Shown here: positions 54,497 through 63,111 of the stretch, one piece after another
Numbering within the stretch: position 1 is the first letter of the stretch
Layout of the letters: the number at the start of each line of letters is the position of its first letter
Assembly: GCF_026343335.1 (NCBI RefSeq)
Contig: NZ_JAPELX010000001.1
Coordinates: 7,378,001 to 7,442,000 of the forward strand
DNA from: Streptomyces sp. NBC_00078
Lineage (GTDB): Bacteria; Actinomycetota; Actinomycetes; Streptomycetales; Streptomycetaceae
Direction of reading: 5' to 3'
Length of the DNA: 64,000 nt
Notes under the pieces: model-generated
What the model was told of the DNA's origin: nothing
What the model saw: only the letters and a program-made list of their open reading frames with translations
Database searches by the model: none
Made by a program: the position numbers and the translations under genes

Positions 54497-55279
54497 TCAG
54501 GCCGTCGCCGCATCTGCAGCCGGCGGTGCCAACTGCCGTGCCAGCCAGGTCGGTACACCCCCCAGCAGCCGGAACAGCCGCCGGGCCTCCTCCCGCAGCC
54601 GCGACGCCTCCGGCTCCGCCTCCGCGTCGGCCAGCGAAGCGAGCGCCGGTGCCGTCCCCACCAGGTAGCCCAACTCCTCCCGGATCCGCAGCGATTCGGC
54701 GAATCCGTGCCGCGCCTCCGCCAGCTCCCCCTCCCGCAGGGCGAGTCCGGCGAGATGCCGCCAGGTGAACGACAACAGCAGCGGATCGGAGTGCGCCGTG
54801 GCCCCGGCGTGCGCCCTCCGGTACGCCGCCCGGGCGGCCTGCGGCGAACGCGCGAGGTTCTCCGCGATCAGCCCCCGCCGGAAGTCCAGCACCGGCCGCC
54901 CCGCCGCCCCCGGCGCGATCAGCGCCGCCGCCCGCCCCAGCGCGGCCCGCGCCTCGTCGGCCCGGTCGCGCACCGAGTGCAGTGTCGCCGCGTACGCAAG
55001 CTGCCCCCGTTCACAAGCGGCCGCCCCCCGCTCGTCATCGGTGTGCGCGAGGGCCTCCGCCGTACGCAGCGCGTCCTCGGCCTCCTCCCACCCCTGCTCG
55101 GTGTACAGACACCGCTCCACCAGCAGCGCTGCCCGCTGCAGTGCGTAATCGGCGGAGACCGGTTCCAGCAGCGCCGCCGCGTCGGCCCAGCAGGCGCGCG
55201 AGCGCAGCCGCCATACCGCGGTCTGGAGGGGATCGTCACCTGCGGTCGTTCCGGTACCAGACATGGCGGTATGCGCCAC
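54497..55279 (-). CDS. TPR-like helical repeat protein
   Basis: A 260-residue all-helical protein rich in Ala, Arg and Glu. It shows repeated helix pairs with TPR-like spacing, such as EQGWEEAEDALRTAEALAHT, RADEARAALGRAAALI and PQAARAAYRRAHAGA. No catalytic or DNA-binding motif is present, so it probably mediates protein contacts. A Met six codons later (MSGTGTTAGDD) is an alternative start. Partner unknown. Confidence 0.72.
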   Translation of the reverse strand: MAHTAMSGTGTTAGDDPLQTAVWRLRSRACWADAAALLEPVSADYALQRAALLVERCLYTEQGWEEAEDALRTAEALAHTDDERGAAACERGQLAYAATLHSVRDRADEARAALGRAAALIAPGAAGRPVLDFRRGLIAENLARSPQAARAAYRRAHAGATAHSDPLLLSFTWRHLAGLALREGELAEARHGFAESLRIREELGYLVGTAPALASLADAEAEPEASRLREEARRLFRLLGGVPTWLARQLAPPAADAATA

Positions 55280-55509
55280 GTTGCCCTCCCCAAGGTCCTG
55301 TCCTTCGGATCAGCCCGGCGTCGCAAGGCACCGTGCCCTGCCGCCGACCCGGTCCGGAGAACAGGCCCAGCACGCCATCGAGCTGTTGAGTGGTGGCGGC
55401 ATCTCAGCACGAATCGCGGCGCCCGGCCAAGGGGGTAGGTGAAGGATTTCACAAAGTCGTGGGACGGCGACGGCACTTGGTGCCACTTCTGTTCCGTCCC
55501 CGGATGACC

Positions 55510-57183
55510 TCAGCTCATGCGCAATGCCAGGAAGAAATCCAGCTTGTCCTCCAGGCGCGAGAGGTCACGGCTCGTCAACTGCTCGATCCGCCCGACCCGA
55601 TAGCGCAACGTGTTGACGTGCAGGTGCAGCCGGGTCGCGCAGCGCGTCCAGGAACCGTCGCAGTCGAGGAACGCCTCCAGCGTCGGAATGAGCTCGGCGC
55701 GGTGCCGGCGGTCGTAGTCGCGCAGCGGATCCAGCAGCCGCGCCGTGAACGCCCGCCGCACGTCGTCCGGTACGAACGGCAGCAGCAGCACGTGCGAGGC
55801 CAGCTCCTGGTGCCCCGCCGCACACACCCGCCCAGGCCGGGCCGCCGCCACCCGCCGCGCGTGCCGGGCCTCCTCCAGCGCCCCGCGCAGCCCCTCCGCC
55901 GAGTGCACGGCCGCGCTGACGCCGAGCGTGAGCTGCCCGTCGTCGTCCAGCCCGGCCGACAGCGGGTCCCGTACGGACTCCAGCAGCGCGTCGGCGAGGA
56001 TCCCGGACTCCGAGCCGTCGTGCTCGGCGGAGACGGCCGGCAGCGGTACGAGCGCGATGGCCTCGTCACCCGTGTGGGCCACGGCGATACGGTCGGAGGG
56101 CTCGGGACCCGTGGCGAGCGGGTCGACGAGGATCTCCTCCAGCAGCGACTGGGCGACCGGACCGCCCTCGATCCCGGCGCCCTCCCACGCGACGCGGGCG
56201 ACGACCACCTGCCAGTGCGGGGCGGCCCCCAGACCTGGCAGCAGCACCGGCGCGGCCACCCGCAGCCGGGCGGCGATCTCGGCGGGCGCCGCGCCCGTCT
56301 GCACCAGTTCCAGGACCTCCTGCGCCAGTCGCCTGCGCACCGTGCGCGCCGCGTCCCGGCGGTCCCGCTCGACAGAGATCAGCTGGGTGACGCCCTGGAG
56401 CAGGTCGAGCCGCTCCGCGGGCCAGTCCCCGGCGTCCGCATCCACGGCGAGCAGCCAGTCGGACAGCACCGTCTCGCGCACATCCCGGGAGGCCTGCGCG
56501 GCGCGGCCGCTGCTGCGGATCGGGAAGAGGCTGTACGTGCTCGGGCCGAGCGTCACCCGGTGCGGTCCGCGGCGGCCCGTGCGGACGGCGGCGAGGTGCT
56601 CGGCGGCCAGCTCGGCGCAGGCCTCGGCGGGCAGCCCGGGCCCGGCGACCTTCGTGCCCGCGATCATCCGCCCGGTGGGGGAGAGCACCCAGGCCCGCAG
56701 GTCCAGATCGGAGCCGAGCAGGTCGAGGACCACGTCCGGGCCACCGCCCGCCGGGCCCGAGGTCATCATCCGGCGGTGCCGGTCGACGACCGCCGCGAGG
56801 TCGCCCGCGCGCTCGCCGCTGACCTGCCGGACGACATGCTCGGTGATCGTCGCGAACGCCACCGACTCGTGCACCGCGAACAGCGGCAGCCGGTGCCGGA
56901 CGCAGGCCGTCACCAGGTCGTCCGGGATGTCCCCCAGCTCCGCCTCACCGGCGGCCAGTGCGGCCACCCCGGCCTGCGCCAGAAGCCGTACGAACGGCTC
57001 CGAGTCGTCGGCGTCCCGGCGCCAGGCGAGGCCCGTGAGGACCAGTTCCCCGCCCGACAGATAGCGGCTGGGATCGCGGAGGTCGGTGGTCATCACCCCG
57101 CGCACGGTGCGGTCCAGCTCGTCCTCGCCGCCGAGCAGCCGCAGGCCCAGCGCGTCGGTGTCCAGCAGTGCGCGCAGCCGCAT
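55510..57183 (-). CDS. pucR: PucR-family transcriptional regulator of purine catabolism
   Basis: A 557-residue regulator. The N-terminal PucR domain is MRLRALLDTDALGLRLLGGE to about residue 125, with GELVLTGLAWRRD; the middle carries a GGDEF-like sensory region; the C-terminal helix-turn-helix is CDGSWTRCATRLHLHVNTLR with YRVGRIEQLTSRDLSRLEDK. It is divergent from the xanthine dehydrogenase operon, the classical arrangement for a regulator of purine use. ATG at MRLRALL is selected because it begins the PucR domain exactly. A TTCCTG/CAGGAA inverted repeat in the divergent gap is a candidate operator. Confidence 0.88.
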   Translation of the reverse strand: MRLRALLDTDALGLRLLGGEDELDRTVRGVMTTDLRDPSRYLSGGELVLTGLAWRRDADDSEPFVRLLAQAGVAALAAGEAELGDIPDDLVTACVRHRLPLFAVHESVAFATITEHVVRQVSGERAGDLAAVVDRHRRMMTSGPAGGGPDVVLDLLGSDLDLRAWVLSPTGRMIAGTKVAGPGLPAEACAELAAEHLAAVRTGRRGPHRVTLGPSTYSLFPIRSSGRAAQASRDVRETVLSDWLLAVDADAGDWPAERLDLLQGVTQLISVERDRRDAARTVRRRLAQEVLELVQTGAAPAEIAARLRVAAPVLLPGLGAAPHWQVVVARVAWEGAGIEGGPVAQSLLEEILVDPLATGPEPSDRIAVAHTGDEAIALVPLPAVSAEHDGSESGILADALLESVRDPLSAGLDDDGQLTLGVSAAVHSAEGLRGALEEARHARRVAAARPGRVCAAGHQELASHVLLLPFVPDDVRRAFTARLLDPLRDYDRRHRAELIPTLEAFLDCDGSWTRCATRLHLHVNTLRYRVGRIEQLTSRDLSRLEDKLDFFLALRMS

Positions 57184-57292
57184 CTCGTCGCCGCCGATCT
57201 TTGTCTCGAAATCTACGATGAATCGTGAGGGTGGACGCCGGGAGGTGCCCGGCGCAGGGTGCGGGAGCCGCATTCTTCGACTGCCGGGCTGT

Positions 57293-57312
57293 TTCCTGCG
57301 TTTCTACAGGAA
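57293..57312. promoter_or_regulatory. candidate PucR operator (TTCCTG-N8-CAGGAA)
   Basis: A perfect 6-base inverted repeat spanning 20 bases near the middle of the 343-base divergent gap (57184-57526). No other clear element, and no convincing gene, was seen in this gap. Confidence 0.45.
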
Positions 57313-57526
57313 GACAGGGAGATTGCTGATGACCTCCGTTCATACGAATCTACAAGATGCCCGCCCTGGCCAGCCAACTCCTTCATGGTTTCCGTGACTG
57401 ACCCCGGTGGAGCACGGCGCTGTGTACTGGCTCCAATCCGCGTAAACAGCACATGAACGAGCCGGGCCCGCCGCACACGATCTGGCTCGATCCGTACGAC
57501 CCACGAGACGAAGAAGAGAGCCGGTC

Positions 57527-58426
57527 ATGGACTTCCTTCGCCCCGCCAGCTGGGAGGAGGCGCTCGCCGCCAAGGCTGAGCACCCCACCGCTGTGCCCAT
57601 TGCGGGCGGCACCGATGTGATGGTCGAGATCAACTTCGACCACCGCCGGCCCGAGTACCTGCTCGATCTCAACCGCATCGGCGACCTCTACGAGTGGGAG
57701 GTCGGCGAGGACAGCGTGTGGCTGGGTGCCTCCGTCCCGTACTCGAAGATCATGGAGAACCTGCGCGCCGAGCTGCCGGGTCTCGCTCTCGCCTCGCACA
57801 CGGTCGCCTCCCCGCAGATCCGCAACCGCGGCGGCGTCGGCGGCAACCTCGGCACCGCCTCCCCGGCCGGCGACGCCCACCCCGCGCTCCTCGCGGCGGG
57901 CGCCGAGGTCGAGGCCGAGTCGGTGCGCGGCAGCCGCCGTATCCCCATCGACGAGTTCTACACCGGCGTGAAGCGCAACGCGCTCGCCGCCGACGAGCTC
58001 ATCAGGGGTGTGCACATCAAGAAGGCCGACGGCCCGCAGCAGTACTCGAAGGTCGGCACCCGCAACGCCATGGTCATCGCCGTGTGCGCCTTCGGTCTCG
58101 CCCTGCACCCCGAGACCCGCACGGTCCGCACCGGCATCGGCTCGGCGGCACCCACCCCGGTCCGGGCGAAGGCGGCGGAGGAGTTCCTGGCCGCGGCGCT
58201 CGAAGAGGGCGGCTTCTGGGACAACCGAAAGATCATCACCCCGTCGGTCGCCAAGCAGTTCGCCCAGTTGTGCTCCGGCGCCTGCAACCCGATCGACGAC
58301 GTCCGGGGTACCGCGAGCTACCGGCGCCACGCGGTCGGCGTCATGGCACGCCGCACGCTGACCTGGACCTGGGAGTCATATCGCGGCACTGACGGCCGTA
58401 CCGACCAGAAGGGGAGTGCCGCCTGA
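57527..58426 (+). CDS. xanthine dehydrogenase FAD-binding subunit
   Basis: A 299-residue cytoplasmic subunit with the CO-dehydrogenase flavoprotein fold. The FAD pyrophosphate-binding motif is AVPIAGGTDVMVEI (about 22-35) and the second is ASPQIRNRGGVGGNLGTASP (95-114). It passes electrons from the Fe-S subunit to FAD and NAD during oxidation of hypoxanthine and xanthine. GAAGAGAG precedes the ATG. Its stop overlaps the next ATG as TGATG. First gene of the purine operon. Confidence 0.92.
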   Translation: MDFLRPASWEEALAAKAEHPTAVPIAGGTDVMVEINFDHRRPEYLLDLNRIGDLYEWEVGEDSVWLGASVPYSKIMENLRAELPGLALASHTVASPQIRNRGGVGGNLGTASPAGDAHPALLAAGAEVEAESVRGSRRIPIDEFYTGVKRNALAADELIRGVHIKKADGPQQYSKVGTRNAMVIAVCAFGLALHPETRTVRTGIGSAAPTPVRAKAAEEFLAAALEEGGFWDNRKIITPSVAKQFAQLCSGACNPIDDVRGTASYRRHAVGVMARRTLTWTWESYRGTDGRTDQKGSAA

Positions 58427-59037
58427 TGCGCGTCAACTTCACTGTCAACGGACGTCCGCAGGAAGCCGACGACGTGTGGGAGGGCGAGTCCCTGCTGTAC
58501 GTGCTGCGTGAGCGCCTCGGTCTGCCCGGTTCCAAGAACGCCTGCGAGCAGGGCGAGTGCGGTTCCTGCACGGTCCGCCTGGATGGCGTGCCGGTGTGTT
58601 CGTGCCTGGTCGCGGCCGGTCAGGTCGAGGGCCGTGAGGTCATCACCGTCGAGGGGCTCGCGGAGTTCGCCAAGCAGCGCGCGGAGCACGGCGGTTGCGC
58701 CTCCGGCACCTGCGGCACCTCCCTCCAGGAAGCCCATCTGGGGGTCCCCCCGGGCGAAGCCTGGGGGAGGGCGGCCGAGGGGCAGGACTCGCAGACCGGC
58801 GAAGGCACCGAACTGTCCCCCGTCCAGCAGGCGTTCATCGACGCCGGCGCCGTCCAGTGCGGCTTCTGCACGCCGGGTCTGCTGGTGGCCGCCGACGAGA
58901 TGCTCGAGCGCAACCCGAACCCGACCGACGGGGACATCCGCGAGGCCCTGTCGGGCAACCTGTGCCGCTGCACGGGCTACGAGAAGATCATGGACGCGGT
59001 CCGCCTGGCGGCCGCCAGGCAGGGAGAGGCGGTCTGA
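58426..59037 (+). CDS. xanthine dehydrogenase (2Fe-2S) subunit
   Basis: A 203-residue subunit with two 2Fe-2S clusters: plant-type ferredoxin motif CEQGECGSC with a later Cys (about 40-62) and the helical-domain motifs CGFCTPG and CRCTGY near 145-185. Between the domains lies an extra segment of about 40 residues (from SLQEAHLGVPPGEAW) partly encoded by a palindromic repeat that keeps the frame open. It transfers electrons from the molybdenum site to the FAD subunit. Coupled to both neighbours. Confidence 0.92.
   Translation: MRVNFTVNGRPQEADDVWEGESLLYVLRERLGLPGSKNACEQGECGSCTVRLDGVPVCSCLVAAGQVEGREVITVEGLAEFAKQRAEHGGCASGTCGTSLQEAHLGVPPGEAWGRAAEGQDSQTGEGTELSPVQQAFIDAGAVQCGFCTPGLLVAADEMLERNPNPTDGDIREALSGNLCRCTGYEKIMDAVRLAAARQGEAV
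58738..58773 (+). repeat. intragenic palindromic repeat copy 2, in the xdh Fe-S gene
   Basis: CTGGGGGTCCCCCC, then GGGC-GAA-GCCT, then GGGGGAGGG: the same plan as the minus-strand element in lacZ, with different stem bases that still pair apart from one G-T. It adds LGVPPGEAWGRA to the protein in the linker between two folded domains. Confidence 0.65.
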
Positions 59038-59039
59038 CG

Positions 59040-61436
59040 ATGCCTACCAACGGCGCTCCCCTCGGGACTCCCACCAAGGTCACCCAGGGTTCCAAGACCA
59101 AGGGCGGCATCGGCGAGTCCACGCTCCGCCCGGACGGCACCCTCAAGGTCACCGGCGAGTTCGCGTACTCGTCGGACATGTGGCACGAGGACATGCTCTG
59201 GGGCCAGATCCTCAGATCGACCGTCGCCCACGCGGAGATCGTGTCCATCGACACCAGCGAGGCGCTGAAGACCCCGGGCGTCTACGCCGTCATGACGTAC
59301 GACGACCTGCCGACCGAGGTGAAGAACTACGGCCTGGAGATCCAGGACACACCCGTCCTCGCGCACGGCAAGGTACGCCACCACGGCGAGCCGGTCGCCA
59401 TCGTCGCCGCCGACCACCCGGAGACCGCGCGCCGCGCCGCCGCCAAGATCAAGGTCGACTACCGCGAACTCCCGGTCGTCACCGACGAGGCCTCGGCGAC
59501 CGCGCCCGACGCGATCCTCATCCACGAGGGCCGCGACGACCACCACAGCGGGCACGTCCCGCACCCGAACATCGTCCACCGCCAGCCGATCGTGCGCGGC
59601 AACGCCGAAGAGGCCGCCAAGAAGGCCGACTTCGTGGTGAAGGGCGAGTACACCTTCGGGATGCAGGACCAGGCCTTCCTCGGCCCCGAGTCCGGTCTCG
59701 CGGTACCCGCCGAGGACGGCGGTGTCGACCTCTACATCGCCACCCAGTGGCTGCACTCCGACCTGCGCCAGATCGCCCCGGTCCTGGGCCTGCCCGAGGA
59801 CAAGGTGCGGATGACGCTGTCCGGCGTCGGCGGCGCGTTCGGCGGCCGCGAGGACCTGTCGATGCAGATCCACGCCTGCCTGCTCGCCCTGCGCACCGGC
59901 AAGCCCGTGAAGATCGTCTACAACCGTTTCGAGTCCTTCTTCGGGCACGTCCACCGCCACCCCGCGAAGCTCTCCTACGAGCACGGCGCCACCAAGGACG
60001 GCAAGCTCACGCACATGAAGGCGCGGATCGTCCTGGACGGCGGGGCCTACGCGTCGGCCTCCCCGGCGGTCGTCGGCAACGCCTCCTCACTGAGCGTGGG
60101 CCCGTACGTGGTCGACGACGTCGACATCGAGGCCATCGCGCTCTACACCAACAACCCGCCCTGCGGCGCCATGCGCGGCTTCGGCGCGGTCCAGGCGTGC
60201 TTCGCCTACGAGGCCCAGATGGACAAGCTCGCCGACGAGGTGGGCATGGACCGGGTCGCGTTCCGGCAGCTCAACGCGATGGAGCAGGGCACGCTCCTGC
60301 CGACCGGCCAGCCCGTCGACTCCCCGGCCCCGGTCGCCGAACTCCTGCGCCGCGTGCAGGCGATGCCGCTGCCGCCGGAGCGCCAGTGGGAGAGCAGCGA
60401 GGGCGCGGACGTACGGCAGCTGCCCGGCGGTCTGTCCAACACCACGCACGGCGAAGGCGTCGTCCGGGGCATCGGCTACGCGGTCGGCATCAAGAACGTC
60501 GGCTTCTCCGAGGGCTTCGACGACTACTCCACCGCCAAGGTCCGGATGGAGGTCGTGGGCGGCGAGCCCGTCGCGACCGTCCACACGGCCATGGCGGAGG
60601 TCGGCCAGGGCGGCGTCACCGTCCACGCGCAGATCGCCCGCACCGAGCTGGGCGTCGCGCAGGTGACGATCCACCCGGCGGACACGCAGGTCGGCTCGGC
60701 CGGCTCCACCTCGGCCTCCCGCCAGACGTACGTCACCGGCGGCGCCGTCAAGAATTCCTGCGAGCTGGTCCGGGAGAAGGTCCTGGAGCTCGGGCGCCGC
60801 AAGTTCGGCACCTACCACCCCGCCTGGGCCACCGCCGAGCTGCTCCTGGAGGGCGGCAAGGTCGTCACCGACGGCGGCGAGGTCCTCGCCGACCTGGTGG
60901 ACGTGCTCGAAGGCGAGGCGGTCGAGGTCGAGGCCGAGTGGCGCCACCGCCCCACCGAGGCCTTCGACCTGCGCACCGGCCAGGGCAACGGCCATGTGCA
61001 GTACTCCTTCGCCGCGCACCGCGCCGTCGTAGAGGTCGACACCGAGCTGGGCCTGGTGAAGGTCGTCGAGCTGGCCTGCGCCCAGGACGTCGGCAAGGCG
61101 CTCAACCCGCTGTCCGTCATCGGCCAGATCCAGGGCGGTACGACCCAGGGCCTGGGCGTCGCGGTGATGGAGGAGATCATCGTCGACCCGAAGACGGCGA
61201 AGGTCAAAAACCCGTCCTTCACGGACTACCTGATCCCCACGATCCTCGACACGCCGACCATCCCCGTCGATGTGCTCGAACTCGCCGACGACCACGCACC
61301 GTACGGGCTGCGCGGCATCGGCGAGGCACCCACCCTGTCCTCGACACCGGCCGTCCTCGCGGCGATCCGGAACGCGACCGGGCTGGAGCTCAACCGCACA
61401 CCGGTACGTCCGGAACACCTCACCGGCACCGTGTGA
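59040..61436 (+). CDS. xanthine dehydrogenase molybdenum-binding subunit
   Basis: A 798-residue subunit that binds molybdopterin and hydroxylates hypoxanthine or xanthine. The alpha/beta-hammerhead domain (about 35-145, GEFAYSSDMWHEDMLWGQIL) is followed by the Mo domains: QDQAFLGPESGLA with the Mo-contacting Gln, GGAFGGRED, PCGAMRGFGAVQ with the substrate Arg, and the catalytic Glu in RGIGEAPTLSSTP near 761. The start lies two bases after the Fe-S stop. A hairpin follows the gene, although the permease and XdhC genes continue the same pathway. Confidence 0.93.
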   Translation: MPTNGAPLGTPTKVTQGSKTKGGIGESTLRPDGTLKVTGEFAYSSDMWHEDMLWGQILRSTVAHAEIVSIDTSEALKTPGVYAVMTYDDLPTEVKNYGLEIQDTPVLAHGKVRHHGEPVAIVAADHPETARRAAAKIKVDYRELPVVTDEASATAPDAILIHEGRDDHHSGHVPHPNIVHRQPIVRGNAEEAAKKADFVVKGEYTFGMQDQAFLGPESGLAVPAEDGGVDLYIATQWLHSDLRQIAPVLGLPEDKVRMTLSGVGGAFGGREDLSMQIHACLLALRTGKPVKIVYNRFESFFGHVHRHPAKLSYEHGATKDGKLTHMKARIVLDGGAYASASPAVVGNASSLSVGPYVVDDVDIEAIALYTNNPPCGAMRGFGAVQACFAYEAQMDKLADEVGMDRVAFRQLNAMEQGTLLPTGQPVDSPAPVAELLRRVQAMPLPPERQWESSEGADVRQLPGGLSNTTHGEGVVRGIGYAVGIKNVGFSEGFDDYSTAKVRMEVVGGEPVATVHTAMAEVGQGGVTVHAQIARTELGVAQVTIHPADTQVGSAGSTSASRQTYVTGGAVKNSCELVREKVLELGRRKFGTYHPAWATAELLLEGGKVVTDGGEVLADLVDVLEGEAVEVEAEWRHRPTEAFDLRTGQGNGHVQYSFAAHRAVVEVDTELGLVKVVELACAQDVGKALNPLSVIGQIQGGTTQGLGVAVMEEIIVDPKTAKVKNPSFTDYLIPTILDTPTIPVDVLELADDHAPYGLRGIGEAPTLSSTPAVLAAIRNATGLELNRTPVRPEHLTGTV

Positions 61437-61441
61437 CAGAC

Positions 61442-61486
61442 CTCCGGGCGGCGCACGGAACGTCACACACTCCGCGCCGCCCGGAG
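61442..61486 (+). terminator. hairpin after the xanthine dehydrogenase operon
   Basis: CTCCGGGCGGCGC pairs with GCGCCGCCCGGAG around a 19-base loop, five bases after the stop codon. Confidence 0.7.
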
Positions 61487-61606
61487 TACTTCAGATCGTT
61501 CGCCTCGGGCCGTCCCCCGGGTCGTGCGGCCACAGCACCTTCCCAAATCCCGCATATCGCCGAATGCAGGCGCGGGTGCCCCTGTGAACCTTGGGAGTAG
61601 GCCCAC

Positions 61607-63064
61607 ATGACCCAGCAGTCACTGGAGCCAAGTACCACCGCCGACGATGCGGGTGAAGGAACCCGTATCCCGGCCGGCAGGTCCTGGCTCGACCGGTACT
61701 TTCACATATCCAAGCGAGGATCCTCCGTCGCCCGCGAGGTGCGCGGCGGTGTCACCACCTTCATGGCGATGGCATACATCCTCCTGCTCAACCCCCTGAT
61801 CCTGTCCGGCAAGGACGCGGCCGGGGACATGCTCAGCCAGAAGGCCCTCATCACCGCGACCGCGTTCGCGGCGGCCTTCACCACGCTGCTGATGGGTTTC
61901 GTAGGCAAGGTGCCGCTGGCGCTCGCCGCCGGCCTCTCCGTCTCCGGCGTCCTGTCCTCGCAGGTCGCCCCGCAGATGACCTGGCCGCAGGCCATGGGCA
62001 TGTGCGTGATGTACGGCGTCGTCATCATGCTGCTGGTCGTCACCGGCCTCCGCGAAATGATCATGAACGCGATCCCGCTCGCGCTCAAGCACGCGATCAC
62101 CATGGGCATCGGCCTGTTCATCGCCCTGATCGGCCTGGTGAAGGCGGGCTTCGTGCACCAGGGCAAGGCGACCCCGGTCACCCTCGGCCCGGCCGGTGAA
62201 CTCGCGGGCTGGCCGGTGCTGCTCTTCGCGGCCACCCTCCTCGCGATCTTCATGCTCCAGGCGCGAGGCGTCCCCGGTGCGATCCTGATCGGCATCGTCG
62301 GCGGCACCGTACTCGCCGTGGTTCTCAACGCACTTGGCGTCATCGACCCCAGGCAGTGGGCGAGCGGCGCCCCCGAACTGCACGGCAGCGCGGTCTCCAT
62401 GCCGGACTTCTCGATCTTCGGAAAAGTGGAGTTCGGCGGCTGGGGCGGCGTCGGCGCGATGACGGTCGGCATGATCGTGTTCACGCTCGTTCTCGCCGGT
62501 TTCTTCGACGCCATGGCCACCATCATCGGCGTCGGCACCGAGGCCAGGCTGGCCGACGAGCAGGGCCGGATGCCGGGCCTGTCCAAGGCGCTGTTCATCG
62601 ACGGCGCGGGCGGTGCGATCGGCGGCGTCGCGGGCGCCTCCGGGCAGACCGTGTTCGTCGAGTCCGCGACGGGCGTCGGCGAGGGAGCCCGCACGGGCCT
62701 CTCCTCCGTCATCACCGGCCTGTTCTTCGCGGCCTGTCTGTTCTTCACCCCGCTGACGGCGATCGTCCCCGGCGAGGTCGCGGCCGCGGCCCTGGTGGTG
62801 ATCGGCGCCATGATGATGATGAACGCCCGTCATGTGGACTGGGCCGACCGTGCCACCGCGATCCCGGTCTTCCTGACCGTCGTGATCATGCCGTTCACGT
62901 ACTCCATCACGGCGGGCGTCGCGGCCGGAGTCGTCTCCTACGTCGCCATCAAGATCGCCCAGAGCAAGGCGCGGGAGATCGGCGCCTTCATGTGGGGCCT
63001 GACGCTGGTCTTCCTGATCTACTTCGCCCTCAACCCGATCGAGAGTTGGATGGGCGTGCACTGA
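61607..63064 (+). CDS. NCS2-family purine permease (AzgA-like)
   Basis: A 485-residue membrane transporter with about fourteen helices. It starts after a 45-residue polar N-terminus with EVRGGVTTFMAMAYILLLNP, and contains GFFDAMATIIGVGTEA and ASGQTVFVESATGVGEGART, hallmarks of AzgA-type hypoxanthine/guanine/adenine proton symporters. It supplies purine bases for the neighbouring xanthine dehydrogenase. GGGAG precedes the ATG. A terminator separates it from the dehydrogenase genes and XdhC follows 47 bases later. Confidence 0.9.
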   Translation: MTQQSLEPSTTADDAGEGTRIPAGRSWLDRYFHISKRGSSVAREVRGGVTTFMAMAYILLLNPLILSGKDAAGDMLSQKALITATAFAAAFTTLLMGFVGKVPLALAAGLSVSGVLSSQVAPQMTWPQAMGMCVMYGVVIMLLVVTGLREMIMNAIPLALKHAITMGIGLFIALIGLVKAGFVHQGKATPVTLGPAGELAGWPVLLFAATLLAIFMLQARGVPGAILIGIVGGTVLAVVLNALGVIDPRQWASGAPELHGSAVSMPDFSIFGKVEFGGWGGVGAMTVGMIVFTLVLAGFFDAMATIIGVGTEARLADEQGRMPGLSKALFIDGAGGAIGGVAGASGQTVFVESATGVGEGARTGLSSVITGLFFAACLFFTPLTAIVPGEVAAAALVVIGAMMMMNARHVDWADRATAIPVFLTVVIMPFTYSITAGVAAGVVSYVAIKIAQSKAREIGAFMWGLTLVFLIYFALNPIESWMGVH

Positions 63065-63111
63065 CCGCACGCCCAACCGCCCTCCGCACACACGCTGTTA
63101 AGGAGACCGAG

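Noticed and set aside
58508..61600. Plus-strand frame of about 1,030 codons over the xanthine dehydrogenase genes
   Set aside because: It is the wrong frame across the Fe-S and molybdenum subunits, which have complete motifs in their own frames.
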